A program made the translations under genes and the position numbers. Below the pieces are notes generated by a model, which saw nothing but the letters and a program-made list of their open reading frames with translations, made no database searches and had not been told where the DNA came from. DNA of 64,000 bases, from the NCBI RefSeq assembly GCF_009746585.1, contig NZ_WRPO01000005.1, positions 1 through 64,000 on the forward strand, read 5' to 3'. This document shows, in pieces, positions 45,347 through 54,781 of this stretch (position 1 is the stretch's first letter; the number at the start of each line of letters is the position of its first letter). Source of the DNA: Novosphingobium aquimarinum (GTDB lineage: Bacteria > Pseudomonadota > Alphaproteobacteria > Sphingomonadales > Sphingomonadaceae).

Positions 45347-45879
45347 TTCAAATCTCCTTGACGATTGGCTGCGAGCACGGCTCCGCTTTGGCGCAGGGCG
45401 AACGGACACAGGCAGGGCGCGAGCGCGCGCCTGACCCGGCCTTCGCCATGCGGACCGAAAGTCGTGCTGACAGCGAAAAGGCTAGCCCGACCACCAGTCG
45501 AACTGCGTTTTCGATCTATTTTGATGAAGTCCTGAACCAATAAAGGCGGTTCAAGCGGGTAGAAAGGAGCCCCTGACGCAAGACGCGCGACGCACCTTGT
45601 CGGTTCAGCGGCTTCGTTTCTTTTTCAAGCGGACGAATGACATCGAACGTTCTCCACCAAGCCGCACGGTCGCATTTTGCACCGTTGGAACCGCGTCTTG
45701 TCTACACTCGATATATAGAGGATCGAACGATTGTGGCCTAGCAAAACCGGATTGTTGCGAGTCGATTGCAGTATTGATTCGCGTCGCCGGGTGACGCAAC
45801 AAATCTGGCGCGAACGCCGTTCGCCCATTTGCGAACCCCACAGGGCTGCTTAAAAGGCTGACACCCCGCCGCCTGGATT
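45347..45879. other. Gene-less stretch of about 530 bases
   Basis: No recognisable gene, tRNA or clear repeat is visible. Reading frames up to 78 codons exist (for example 45605-45841 minus) but show no familiar domain and no convincing ribosome binding site. Part of the stretch (about 45600-45800) is more AT-rich and contains a GATATATAG segment. Promoters for the flotillin operon should lie at its left edge and for the DUF5996 gene at its right edge. Confidence 0.6.
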
Positions 45880-46887
45880 ATGAGAAGCCGGTTGCAGCCG
45901 CCAGTTCGCAGCGGCCAGCTTTCGCCGCAGGAGAACGTCGCCTTGCACACGAATTGGCCCAAGCTGGACTATGCGCAATGGCAGGAAACGTGTTCTGCCC
46001 TGCAACTCTACACCCAGATCGTCGGCAAGTACCGGCTGGCGCGGACCCCGTGGGTCAACCACTCCTGGCACGCGACGTTCTACGTCACCCCGCGTGGCTT
46101 GACCACGTCGCTCATTCCCGACGGACCGGGCATCGAGATCGTCTTCGATTTCATCAGCCATAAGGTTGTCGGCACCGGCGGCGACGGGCGCACCGCTTCG
46201 TTCGCGCTGACACCGACGACAGTGGCGAAGTTCTACGATACCTTTACCGCCATGATTACCGAACTGGGCGGCAACGCGCGCTACGATCGGCACCCGAACG
46301 AGGTGCCATCGCCGGTGCCGTTCGACGAGGACCATGTCGAACGCCCGTACGACAGCGACGCGGTCGAGCGCTACCATCAGGCGCTTCTTTCGATCGACCG
46401 GGTGTTCAAGCGATTCCGCACCGCGTTCCTCGGCAAGTGCAGCCCCGTCCATCTTTTCTGGGGCAGCTTCGACCTCGCGGTCACGCGCTTCTCCGGGCGG
46501 CGAGCGCCGCTCCACGCCGGCGGGGTCCCCGCGATGCCCGACGAAGTCGCCCAGGAAGCCTATGATCGGGAAGTGTCGTCCGCCGGGTTCTGGCCGGGCG
46601 GCAACGGAACCGAGAACGCCGCCTTCTATGCGTACATCTATCCCGAGCCGGACGGTTTCGCCGATGCCGAGGTGCGGCCGGCGGCCGCATCGTGGAACAC
46701 CGACCTGGGCGAGTTCATCCTGCCTTATGAGGCCGTGCGGACCGCCGAGGATGGGGACGCAGCTCTACTGGCATTCCTGCGGAGCACGTACGTGGCGGCG
46801 GCCAGCCTGGCCGATTGGGACCGGGATCTGCTCGAATGCGACCTCGGCGATCCCGGGACAGTCCGCAGTCCCGATCCACATCCGTAA
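45880..46887 (+). CDS. DUF5996 family protein
   Basis: This protein of about 335 residues contains LYTQIVGKYRLARTPWVNHSW, FYVTPRGLTTSLIPDG and FDFISHKVV near the start, which match the DUF5996 family of unknown function. Further conserved features are HLFWGSFDLAVTRFSGRRAP (about residue 190) and FWPGGNGTENAAFYAYIYPE (about 235). No membrane segment or signal peptide. The true start may be further inside (TTG 45943), because the first 20 residues are not family-like. It sits between a gene-less stretch and an integrase remnant next to a tRNA, so it may have been acquired. Confidence 0.8.
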   Translation: MRSRLQPPVRSGQLSPQENVALHTNWPKLDYAQWQETCSALQLYTQIVGKYRLARTPWVNHSWHATFYVTPRGLTTSLIPDGPGIEIVFDFISHKVVGTGGDGRTASFALTPTTVAKFYDTFTAMITELGGNARYDRHPNEVPSPVPFDEDHVERPYDSDAVERYHQALLSIDRVFKRFRTAFLGKCSPVHLFWGSFDLAVTRFSGRRAPLHAGGVPAMPDEVAQEAYDREVSSAGFWPGGNGTENAAFYAYIYPEPDGFADAEVRPAAASWNTDLGEFILPYEAVRTAEDGDAALLAFLRSTYVAAASLADWDRDLLECDLGDPGTVRSPDPHP

Positions 46888-46952
46888 ATCGGCCGCATCC
46901 CGCTCGGCGCCCGGGCCTGCAAACAGCAAGTGCGCTGAAGTCGTCCGAGCCG

Positions 46953-47087
46953 GGAAGCCGCACCAGTTTTCCCAACCCTCAGAAAAAGTCCGTCACCGTC
47001 CTGATAGGTGCCCGGTTTCACCATGGCAGCCTTGACCGCTACCGCCGTGAGTTCGCCCGTTTTCGTTCTCACATTTCTGGAGACCAT
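46953..47087 (-). pseudogene. Remnant of a tyrosine-recombinase (phage/island integrase) N-terminus
   Basis: Reading the minus strand from ATG 47087 gives 45 residues including LTAVAVKAAMVKPGTYQDG followed by DGLFLRVGKTGAAS. This is the arm-DNA-binding (DUF4102) start of P4-type integrases, whose family form is KPG-x-Y-x-D-G-x-G-L-x-L-x-V. After GAAS the homology breaks off and the frame continues with unrelated residues. The fragment lies 61 bases from the tRNA-Tyr 3' end and points away from it, the standard position for an integrase of a tRNA-integrated island. Only the N-terminus remains. Confidence 0.6.
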
Positions 47088-47148
47088 TCCAAGGCGCCGC
47101 AGTGTGGGGAAGGCTGGAGCTTTTCGGAGATGTTGTGAGAAAGGGGGG

Positions 47149-47234
47149 TGGTGGACAGGGCTGGATTCGAACCAACGTACGCTTGCGCGGGCAGATTTAC
47201 AGTCTGCTGCCTTTAACCACTCGGCCACCTGTCC
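47149..47234 (-). tRNA. tRNA-Tyr (anticodon GTA)
   Basis: On the minus strand: acceptor stem GGACAGG/CCTGTCC with discriminator A and encoded CCA, D-arm GTGGCCGAGTGGTTAAAGGC, anticodon stem with CAGACTGTAAATCTG (anticodon GTA), a long variable arm (CCCGCGCAAGCGTAC) typical of class II tRNAs, and T-arm GTTCGAATC. Total 86 nucleotides including CCA. Adjacent integrase remains suggest it has served as an attachment site. Confidence 0.95.
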
Positions 47235-47406
47235 ACACCGGTTAGAAGGAATTCGCGGGCGGCGCCGGGGCGCTTTCCGCATGCTCCCAAGGGAGCGATC
47301 CTGCCGAGAAGGCGCGCTCATGGCGAAGCGAGCCTTGCCTGTCAATGGGGTGACTGGCAGGAGCGGGGCTCAATCACGACCAGCCACGGTGCATAAGGGG
47401 CAAAAG

Positions 47407-48213
47407 ATGACGAAGCGCGGATCAGGCAAACCCGATCGGGCGCTCAGAGGGAGGGCAGGGCGCATGCGCGGCGGGCGCGGCAGCGGCCGGGGCTCGCGCG
47501 GGATGGTGCGGCTGTGGGGTCGGCACGCTGTGGAGGCGGCGCTCATGAATCCCGACAGGCGCCATCACAAGCTCTGGGCGTCTCGCGAGGGCGTCGATTC
47601 GCTCAACGGCGAATTGCCGGACGATTTTCCGATCGAATGGGCCGAAGCGCCCGATCTGGCGCGTCTCGTCGCGCGCGATGCGCCGCATCAGGGGCTGGTC
47701 CTCGAATGCGATCCGCTCGACGACCTCCATCTGGCCGACGTGATCGATGCCGGGGCGGGGCGACCGCTGCTGATCCTCGATCAGGTTACCGATCCGCATA
47801 ACGTCGGCGCAATTCTGCGCTCGGCTGCCGCATTCGATGCCTGTGCGATCGTCACCCAGGATCGTCATGCGCCGCCCGAATCCGGCGCGCTCGCGAAATC
47901 CGCTTCGGGGGCGCTGGAGATCGTGCCCTGGGTCAAGGTGGTCAATCTCGCGCGGGCGCTCGAGGAGATCGCGGAGGCGGGATACTGGCGGATCGGGCTT
48001 GCCGGAGAGGCCGAGGCGACGCTGGCTTCGGCGTTGCCTCAGGGACCGGTCGCCTTGGTCCTGGGCGCGGAAGGGGAAGGTATGCGCCATAATATCGCGC
48101 AGCACTGCGATGCGCTGGCGCGGCTGCCGATCAGCGAAGCGATGGAGAGCCTCAACGTCAGCAATGCGGCCGCAGTCGCGCTCTACGCGGTGGCGACTCG
48201 CGAAGCGGAGTAA
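47407..48213 (+). CDS. rlmB: TrmH-family rRNA 2'-O-methyltransferase (RlmB-like)
   Basis: This is a 268-residue SPOUT methyltransferase with an N-terminal basic extension of about 35 residues, a substrate-binding domain (VRLWGRHAVEAALMNPD), and the SAM-binding trefoil knot motifs DPHNVGAILRSAAAF, LVLGAEGEGM and LNVSNAAAVALYA. RlmB methylates G2251 of 23S rRNA; the related TrmH methylates tRNA, so the exact substrate is inferred from size and motifs. ATG 47407 follows AAGGGGC; longer in-frame reading to 47008 is not conserved and passes over the tRNA. Confidence 0.87.
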   Translation: MTKRGSGKPDRALRGRAGRMRGGRGSGRGSRGMVRLWGRHAVEAALMNPDRRHHKLWASREGVDSLNGELPDDFPIEWAEAPDLARLVARDAPHQGLVLECDPLDDLHLADVIDAGAGRPLLILDQVTDPHNVGAILRSAAAFDACAIVTQDRHAPPESGALAKSASGALEIVPWVKVVNLARALEEIAEAGYWRIGLAGEAEATLASALPQGPVALVLGAEGEGMRHNIAQHCDALARLPISEAMESLNVSNAAAVALYAVATREAE

Positions 48214-48227
48214 GGAGGAAAATAGGG

Positions 48228-49082
48228 ATGGATCGAACTGCTTTACGCCGTGCAGCATCCCGGGCCGGTGTCGTCTTGCTGACCGCTTTGCTCGCGGCGT
48301 GTCTGCTTGCTCCGGGGCGGTTCACCTCGTCACTTGACGTAAGACGCAATGGCCAGTTCCGCTTCGCCTATTCGGGCGAGCTCTATTTTCTGCCCCTGAT
48401 GAAGTCCGAACGGGATCGCGAATTCGTGGCCAAGCCGTGCAGCGATGCCGAAACCGGGCAAACGCGGCCCTGTAGTCGCGAGGAGATCGCGCAGCAGCGC
48501 GACGCATGGGCGGCTCAGAAGCGACGCGAGCGGCAATCATCCGCGGCCGCAGCGGCCATGATGGGCGGGCTCGATTTCGACGATCCCAAGGCTCCCGAGG
48601 TCATCGCGGAGCGGCTGCGGCGCCAGAAAGGGTGGCGACGTGTCGACTACAAGGGCGCCGGCACGTTCGACGTCGCATATGATCTGGCCGGGCAACTCGA
48701 CCACGATTTCGTCTTTCCCAGCATCGAGGGCTTTGCCTGGGCCAATGCGCTGGTGATGATTTCGCCGCGCAAGGACGGAAGCGTCCGGATCGATGCGCCA
48801 GGCTATGCTCCAGGCGGCGGCATGAACGCTCTGGGCGGCGCGATGGCAATGGGCACGCGGATGGCGGGCGCCATGGCATCTAAGACCGAATCGGAGGATC
48901 CTCCCGCGCCTGCGCCGATCGTCGATGGTACGTTCACCATCACGACCGATGCGCCGATCCTCGCCAACAACACCGACGAAGGGCCGAAGAAGGCCGGGGG
49001 AGCCGGTCAGACGCTCACATGGGCGATCAACAGCCGAGCGCCCGCACCGCCCACGGCCCTGTTGCAGCTCGATCCCGACTGA
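48228..49082 (+). CDS. Predicted lipoprotein of unknown function
   Basis: This 284-residue protein has an N-terminal signal with lipobox LLAAC (C about residue 25), so it should be anchored to a membrane. The mature part includes VRRNGQFRFAYSGELYFLP, a charged stretch with several QQRDAWAAQKRRERQ-type residues, and a beta-rich region ending with LTWAINSRAPAPPTALLQLD. No known family identified. AAGGAGG lies 7 bases before ATG 48228. The next two genes are on the minus strand; the end overlaps a small minus-strand gene (49027-49242) by 56 bases. Confidence 0.7.
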   Translation: MDRTALRRAASRAGVVLLTALLAACLLAPGRFTSSLDVRRNGQFRFAYSGELYFLPLMKSERDREFVAKPCSDAETGQTRPCSREEIAQQRDAWAAQKRRERQSSAAAAAMMGGLDFDDPKAPEVIAERLRRQKGWRRVDYKGAGTFDVAYDLAGQLDHDFVFPSIEGFAWANALVMISPRKDGSVRIDAPGYAPGGGMNALGGAMAMGTRMAGAMASKTESEDPPAPAPIVDGTFTITTDAPILANNTDEGPKKAGGAGQTLTWAINSRAPAPPTALLQLDPD

Positions 49083-49242
49083 CGGCCGATGCGGTTCGCC
49101 GCACATAGACCGGCCGCACCTCTGCCCGGGCCCGGCTCACGACATGGGCGGCAGCCGACCACTCGTTTCGCATCGAACCCAGGGCCAGCTTCAGCGCGAG
49201 CAGGCAACTCAGCGGAAAAGCGATGGCGAGAAGTGCGGTCAT
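49027..49242 (-). CDS. Small membrane protein A (paralogue of the one at 49387)
   Basis: This 71-residue protein begins MTALLAIAFPLSCLLALKLA, a hydrophobic helix, followed by SMRNEWSAAAHVVSRARAE. On the minus strand AGGAGG lies 6 bases before its ATG, a very good ribosome binding site. It resembles the protein encoded at 49387-49668 (same helix length, then S-x-R-x-E-x-x-A). Function is unknown; it may be a toxin, regulator or assembly factor, but there is no antitoxin-like neighbour. Its end overlaps the lipoprotein gene. Confidence 0.5.
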   Translation of the reverse strand: MTALLAIAFPLSCLLALKLALGSMRNEWSAAAHVVSRARAEVRPVYVRRTASAVSRDRAATGPWAVRALGC

Positions 49243-49386
49243 GGAAGGCCTCCTGCTTGCGGCGGAACGCGATTCGTTCTACCAATGTTCCAGAGGGCAC
49301 TTGTTCTCTTTTTGTTCTATTCGCGTCAAGCGTTATTTGCTCAGAGCCGTGAGGCTGACCACCGTTTGCCTTACGCCGCGCTGGTT

Positions 49387-49668
49387 TCAGGCGGCGCGGC
49401 GGAGCCGCGAAAACGCGTGCAGACGATGCGACGGCACCTTCGTCGAGCGCGGGCGGTGGGGGCGCAAGCTGCGCTGCGACGCGACCATGCCATCCGACAG
49501 GGATGCCTGGCCCGGATACGTGATGGTAATCGCTTGTTCTCGTTCACTTTGGCGAACAGCCGCCCACAGACTTGCTACAGCGCCAAGTTCGTCCCTGATG
49601 GACATCCACGACAGCGTCAGCGCGGACGCGGTCGCTCCGAGGAACAGAACCATAACCAGCATGTTCAT
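49387..49668 (-). CDS. Small membrane protein B (paralogue of the one at 49027)
   Basis: This 93-residue protein starts MNMLVMVLFLGATASALTLS, a membrane helix, then WMSIRDELGAVASLWAAVRQ. CAGGAAG lies 5 bases upstream of its ATG. The layout (N-terminal helix, then charged linker with R-x-E and alanines) parallels that of the 71-residue gene downstream, suggesting an old duplication. The C-terminal third is basic (RSLRPHRPRSTKVPSHRLHA). Function unknown; the pair may be expressed together. Confidence 0.48.
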   Translation of the reverse strand: MNMLVMVLFLGATASALTLSWMSIRDELGAVASLWAAVRQSEREQAITITYPGQASLSDGMVASQRSLRPHRPRSTKVPSHRLHAFSRLRRAA

Positions 49669-49954
49669 AAAGACTTCCTGTCATTCCCGCAAACCTGGCT
49701 GCACGGCGATTCGGCAAAACAGGCGTCGATCTGCTGCCCGGACCACGCTCGTTCGACGGCCAGTCAGCAGTCGGCAGCTACTTGAATTTAATGGATTTTC
49801 GCGTATTTCGTTCCCAATTCGTTAGCTTCGCGTGATGAACCGAGGTTCGCGTGCGACGATTTGAAGCTGGCGTTCTCGATCTCATGCCGCTATCGCCGCG
49901 CCGCCGGGCCTGTCGCAGCGATTCGCGCTGTGACGAATACCCGGCAAATTCACA

Positions 49955-50010
49955 TGGGATGCACCCATACCGGTGCCGCAGCGGGATCTCCGCACGGTTC
50001 CAGCATCCCA
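49955..50010 (+). promoter_or_regulatory. Predicted structured leader of rpsB
   Basis: The 383-base gap upstream of rpsB holds no gene, but its last part folds. TGGGATGC (49955-49962) pairs perfectly with GCATCCCA (50003-50010), enclosing ACCGGTGC that pairs with GCACGGT with a single bulged base. The hairpin ends 41 bases before the rpsB ATG. Autoregulatory leaders for S2 are known in other bacteria, so this may be the S2 binding site; sequence similarity to those leaders was not checked. Confidence 0.4.
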
Positions 50011-50051
50011 GAGGCCGCCTCACTCGAGGCGCAACCGGAAAGGAACGTATT

Positions 50052-50810
50052 ATGGCGGCTCCCGTCGTCACCATGCAGCAATTGATCGAGGCCGGCGCCC
50101 ACTTCGGCCACCAGACCCACCGCTGGAACCCGCGGATGAAGCCGTACATCTTCGGCGCCCGCAACGGCATCCACATCATCGACTTGTCGCAGACCGTGCC
50201 GCTGATGGCGCGTGCGCTCGAGTTCATTTCGTCGACCGTCCAGGCCGGCGGCAAGGTGCTGTTCGTCGGCACCAAGCGCCAGGCACAGCAGCCGATCGCC
50301 GAAGCGGCACGCGCTTGCGGTCAGCACTTCGTCAACCACCGTTGGCTGGGCGGCATGCTTACCAACTGGAAGACGATCAGCCAGTCGATCAAGCGCCTCA
50401 AGAGCCTTGAGGAACAGCTTTCGGGCGAAACCCACGGCCTGACCAAGAAGGAAATCCTTCAGCTGACGCGCGAACGCGACAAGCTCGAGCTTTCGCTTGG
50501 CGGCATTCGCGACATGGCCGGCATTCCCGACGTGATGTTCGTGATCGACGCCAACAAGGAAGATCTCGCGATCAAGGAAGCCAATGTTCTCGGCATTCCG
50601 GTGGTTGGCGTGCTCGACACCAACGTCAATCCGCAGGGCATCGCGTTCCCGATCCCGGCCAATGACGACGCCAGCCGCGCCGTGCGCCTGTACTGCGAAG
50701 CCGTGGCCGAGGCCGCGACCAAGGGTGGCCGCGGTGCGCAGCAGGATTCGGGCATCGACATGGGCGCGCTCGACGAGCCTGCCGCCGAAACGGCGACCGC
50801 CGAGGCCTGA
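50052..50810 (+). CDS. rpsB: 30S ribosomal protein S2
   Basis: This 252-residue ribosomal protein begins [20 protein letters not shown] and contains the S2 signature [14 protein letters not shown] (about residue 98) and [21 protein letters not shown] short acidic C-terminal tail follows. ATG 50052 follows AAAGGAACG. It is the first gene of the conserved rpsB-tsf-pyrH-frr cluster. The upstream in-frame extension to 49851 is not part of the protein. Confidence 0.97.
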   Translation: MAAPVVTMQQLIEAGAHFGHQTHRWNPRMKPYIFGARNGIHIIDLSQTVPLMARALEFISSTVQAGGKVLFVGTKRQAQQPIAEAARACGQHFVNHRWLGGMLTNWKTISQSIKRLKSLEEQLSGETHGLTKKEILQLTRERDKLELSLGGIRDMAGIPDVMFVIDANKEDLAIKEANVLGIPVVGVLDTNVNPQGIAFPIPANDDASRAVRLYCEAVAEAATKGGRGAQQDSGIDMGALDEPAAETATAEA

Positions 50811-50915
50811 TCGCTCTACGTGCCCCGCCTATGCGGGGCACCGTCACGAGATTGTCGCGCGCTGGGTCCATGGGCCCGGCGCGCGACTGCAAGTTTATGA
50901 AAGAGGAAATGTGCG

Positions 50916-51839
50916 ATGGCTTACACCGCCGCTGACGTGAAGAACCTGCGCGAGCGCACCGGCGCCGGCATGATGGACTGCAAGAAGGCGCTCGACGAAA
51001 CCGGCGGCGACTTCGAAGCCGCCGTCGACGCACTGCGTGCGCGCGGCCTTGCCGCTGCCGCCAAGAAGTCGAGCCGCACCGCGGCCGAGGGTCTTGTCGG
51101 CGTTGCCGTCGAAGGCACCAAGGGCGTGGCCGTCGAGGTCAATTCCGAGACCGACTTCGTCGCCAAGAACGAGCAGTTCCAGGACTTCGTGCGCAACACC
51201 ACGCAGGCCGCTCTGGGCGTGTCGGGCGATGACGTCGAAGCGCTGAAGGCCGCGTCCTATCCGGGCGGCACCACGGTGGCAGACGCGCTCACCAACAACG
51301 TCGCGACGATCGGCGAGAACCAGCAGATCCGCCGGATGAAGACGGTTACCGTCTCGCAGGGCGTGGTCGTGCCCTACATGCACAATGCCGCTGCGCCCAA
51401 CCTCGGCAAGATCGGCGTGCTCGTCGCGCTCGAGAGCGAGGCTCCCGCCAACGTTCTCGAAGATCTCGGCAAGCAGCTGGCGATGCACATCGCCGCCGCC
51501 TTCCCGATGGCGCTCAACGCCGAGGATCTCGATCCCGAGATGATCGAGCGTGAGCGCAAGGTCGCGGCCGAGAAAGCGGCCGAGAGCGGCAAGCCCGAGA
51601 ACGTCCAGGAAAAGATGGTCGAAGGCGCGGTTGCCAAGTTCGCCAAGGAAAACGCGCTGCTCAGCCAGGTCTTCGTGATGGACAACAAGACTCCGGTGCA
51701 GCAGGTCGTCGACCAGGCCGGCAGGGAAGCGGGCAGCAAGATCGTCCTCAAGGACTTCGTGCGCTACCAGCTCGGTGAAGGCATCGAGAAGGAAGTCAGC
51801 GACTTCGCCGCCGAAGTCGCGGCAGCCGTCCAGGGCTGA
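50916..51839 (+). CDS. tsf: Elongation factor Ts
   Basis: This 307-residue nucleotide-exchange factor regenerates EF-Tu-GTP. The N-terminal domain ([20 protein letters not shown]), the EF-Tu contact motif [10 protein letters not shown] and the C-terminal [10 protein letters not shown] region are all normal. It starts 105 bases after rpsB with AAAGAGGAAA before the ATG, and ends before a terminator that separates it from pyrH. Confidence 0.97.
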   Translation: MAYTAADVKNLRERTGAGMMDCKKALDETGGDFEAAVDALRARGLAAAAKKSSRTAAEGLVGVAVEGTKGVAVEVNSETDFVAKNEQFQDFVRNTTQAALGVSGDDVEALKAASYPGGTTVADALTNNVATIGENQQIRRMKTVTVSQGVVVPYMHNAAAPNLGKIGVLVALESEAPANVLEDLGKQLAMHIAAAFPMALNAEDLDPEMIERERKVAAEKAAESGKPENVQEKMVEGAVAKFAKENALLSQVFVMDNKTPVQQVVDQAGREAGSKIVLKDFVRYQLGEGIEKEVSDFAAEVAAAVQG

Positions 51840-51908
51840 TCGCCCGCCTCTGGTCGCGGGCCCCAGGCCGGCGGCCGGGGTCCCGTTTCGGGCCAGTACG
51901 TCAGGATT

Positions 51909-51939
51909 GGGGTCGGGAGCGAAGCTCTCGGCCCCTTTT
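51909..51939 (+). terminator. Rho-independent terminator after tsf
   Basis: GGGGTCGGGAGC pairs with GCTCTCGGCCCC (12 base pairs with two G-U pairs) over a 3-base loop and is followed by TTTT. It lies 70 bases after tsf and before pyrH, and would end or attenuate the rpsB-tsf transcript. Confidence 0.75.
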
Positions 51940-52033
51940 CGTTTTCCGCAGCCTTGGCATCCCCCTTGGCATCCGCGCCGCGCGCTCCTAATGCGGGGCA
52001 GCCCCGTCCCCGCCAGCGAGTTTCGAATCCTGC

Positions 52034-52756
52034 ATGCCTCAGCCAGCCTATAAGCGCATTCTCCTGAAGCTCTCGGGCGAAGTCCTGATGGGCAACCAGC
52101 AGTTCGGGATCGATCCCGAATTCGTGGCCGAGCTGGCGCGCGAAGTGAAGGCGGCGAAGGACACCGGACTGCAACTGTGCCTGGTGATCGGCGGGGGTAA
52201 CATCTTTCGCGGCATGGCGGGCGCCGCTCGTGGCATGGACCGTGCCCAGGCGGACTACATGGGTATGCTGGCGACCGTGATGAACGCGCTCGCCATGCAG
52301 AACGCGCTCGAACAGCTCGGCGTCGATACGCGGGTGCAGTCGGCGGTGCAGATGGACCAGGTGTGCGAGCCGGTGATCCGTCGCCGCGCCGAACGCCACC
52401 TCGAAAAGGGCCGCGTGGTGATTTTCGCCGCCGGCGTGGGCGCGCCTTATTTCACGACCGATTCCGGCGCCGCTCTGCGTGCGGCGGAAATGCAGTGCGA
52501 CGCCCTGCTCAAAGGCACCAGCGTCGACGGGGTTTACGATTCGGACCCGAAGAGCAATCCCGATGCGGTGCGCTACGACACGGTCGATTACGACCGCGTG
52601 CTGGCCGACAACCTCAAAGTCATGGACGCGTCGGCCGTGGCGCTGTGCCGCGATAACCAGATACCGATCGTCGTGTTCTCGATCCGGGAGAAGGGCAATC
52701 TTGCCCGCGTGCTCTCGGGTGAGGGAACCAAGACGATCGTGCAGAAAGGAGCCTGA
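52034..52756 (+). CDS. pyrH: UMP kinase
   Basis: This 240-residue hexameric enzyme phosphorylates UMP to UDP for nucleotide and wall precursor synthesis. It starts [20 protein letters not shown] and has the amino-acid-kinase-type GGGNIFRG near 56 and [15 protein letters not shown] near 165. It lies 3 bases upstream of frr. Length and context are normal. Confidence 0.97.
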   Translation: MPQPAYKRILLKLSGEVLMGNQQFGIDPEFVAELAREVKAAKDTGLQLCLVIGGGNIFRGMAGAARGMDRAQADYMGMLATVMNALAMQNALEQLGVDTRVQSAVQMDQVCEPVIRRRAERHLEKGRVVIFAAGVGAPYFTTDSGAALRAAEMQCDALLKGTSVDGVYDSDPKSNPDAVRYDTVDYDRVLADNLKVMDASAVALCRDNQIPIVVFSIREKGNLARVLSGEGTKTIVQKGA

Positions 52757-52759
52757 ATC

Positions 52760-53317
52760 ATGGCAAAATTCGACAAGGACGATCTCGAACGCCGGATGAA
52801 AGGCGCAGTGGAAGCGCTCAAGCATGACCTTTCGGGTCTGCGTACCGGGCGCGCCAACACCACGCTGCTCGATCCGGTGACGGTCGAGGTCTACGGCGCG
52901 CAGATGCCGCTCAATCAGGTCGCGACCGTCTCCGCGCCCGAACCGCGCATGCTCTCGGTGCAGGTGTGGGACAAGTCCAACGTCGGCCCCGTGGAAAAGG
53001 CGATCCGATCGGCCGGCCTTGGCCTCAACCCGATCAACGACGGCAACACCATTCGCCTGCCGATCCCCGACCTGACGCAGGAGCGCCGCAAGGAACTGGC
53101 CAAGCTCGCAGGCCAGTATGCGGAAAAAGCCAAGGTCGCGATCCGCAACGTGCGCCGCGACGGCAACGAAGCGCTCAAGGCAGACGAGGCCAAGAAGGAA
53201 ATTTCCGAGGACGACAAGAAGCGCGGCGAGGACGAGGTCCAGAAGCTCACCGACGAGATGATCAAGGCCGTCGACGAGGAATTCGCCCGCAAGGAAAAGG
53301 ACATCCTGAGCCAGTAA
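52760..53317 (+). CDS. frr: Ribosome recycling factor
   Basis: This 185-residue factor splits post-termination ribosomes with EF-G. It contains the N-terminal helix ([20 protein letters not shown]), [17 protein letters not shown], and the C-terminal helical segment with [13 protein letters not shown] and [16 protein letters not shown]. Immediately follows pyrH (3-base gap), as in most bacteria. Confidence 0.97.
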   Translation: MAKFDKDDLERRMKGAVEALKHDLSGLRTGRANTTLLDPVTVEVYGAQMPLNQVATVSAPEPRMLSVQVWDKSNVGPVEKAIRSAGLGLNPINDGNTIRLPIPDLTQERRKELAKLAGQYAEKAKVAIRNVRRDGNEALKADEAKKEISEDDKKRGEDEVQKLTDEMIKAVDEEFARKEKDILSQ

Positions 53318-53340
53318 GGCTCTGAGGGGCGGTTTGTCGG

Positions 53341-54013
<673 letters not shown>

Positions 54014-54027
<14 letters not shown>

Positions 54028-54781
54028 AAGGCCCCGGAAGCGTGATCGCATCAAGACCTACGTCACCGTGCCGCTCTCGGTGCGCACGTCGGACCTGCCG
54101 CGCCGTGCCGGATCGGCGGTCGTCATGCTGGCCATCTCGGGCACCGCGCTGTGGCTCGGCGGCATCGTGTGGACGCTGTTCGTCGCTGCCGTCGCGATCG
54201 GCGTCTATTTCGAATGGTCGGTGCTCGTGCTGCTGTTTCGCGAGAAAGGCACGCGGCGCAATCTGTGGCGCGTCTTCGGGGCGATCTATTGCGCGATCGG
54301 GGCAGCAGTGCTGATCGCGCTGCGCGATTCGCAGGCGGGGATCTTTTCGGTCTTGATGTTGCTGGGTGCAGTGATCGGGACGGACGTCTTCGCCTATTTC
54401 TCGGGGCGGACGTTCGGCGGCCCCAAGATCGCGCCGCGGATCTCGCCTTCCAAGACCTGGGCCGGGCTCATCGGCGGCGCGTTTGGCGCCAGTCTGGTGA
54501 TGTGGCTGCTGATCGTGACGATGGGCGAAGGCAATCGCGTGTACATCGACTGGACCGTCGGCGGCGTCTTGGCGTTGCTGGCCGCCGGCAGTGCGACCGC
54601 CATCGTCGCGCAAGCCGGGGACTTCTTTGAAAGCTGGATGAAGCGCCGCGCGGGAGTGAAGGATTCCGGGCGGCTGCTGCCTGGTCACGGGGGGCTGTTC
54701 GACCGGGTGGACGGTCTGCTATCAGTGTCGATTGCGATTGGGGCCGTCTTCATGATTTCACGCGTAATAGGGGCTTCGTGA
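54014..54781 (+). CDS. cdsA: Phosphatidate cytidylyltransferase
   Basis: This 255-residue membrane enzyme makes CDP-diacylglycerol, the precursor used by PssA in this same window. Six or so membrane helices are visible, with the family signature SKTWAGLIGGAFGASL and KRRAGVKDSGRLLPGHGGLF, then DRVDGLL near the C-terminus. Overlaps uppS (14 bases) and dxr (4 bases, GTGA type). Confidence 0.95.

Noticed and set aside
45605..45841. A possible 78-codon minus-strand gene in the gene-less stretch
   Set aside because: No ribosome binding site, no domain and no conserved-looking pattern; probably chance.
47008..47406. An N-terminal extension of the RlmB-like gene
   Set aside because: It would translate the tRNA-Tyr gene region and is unlike the family; ATG 47407 has a good ribosome binding site.
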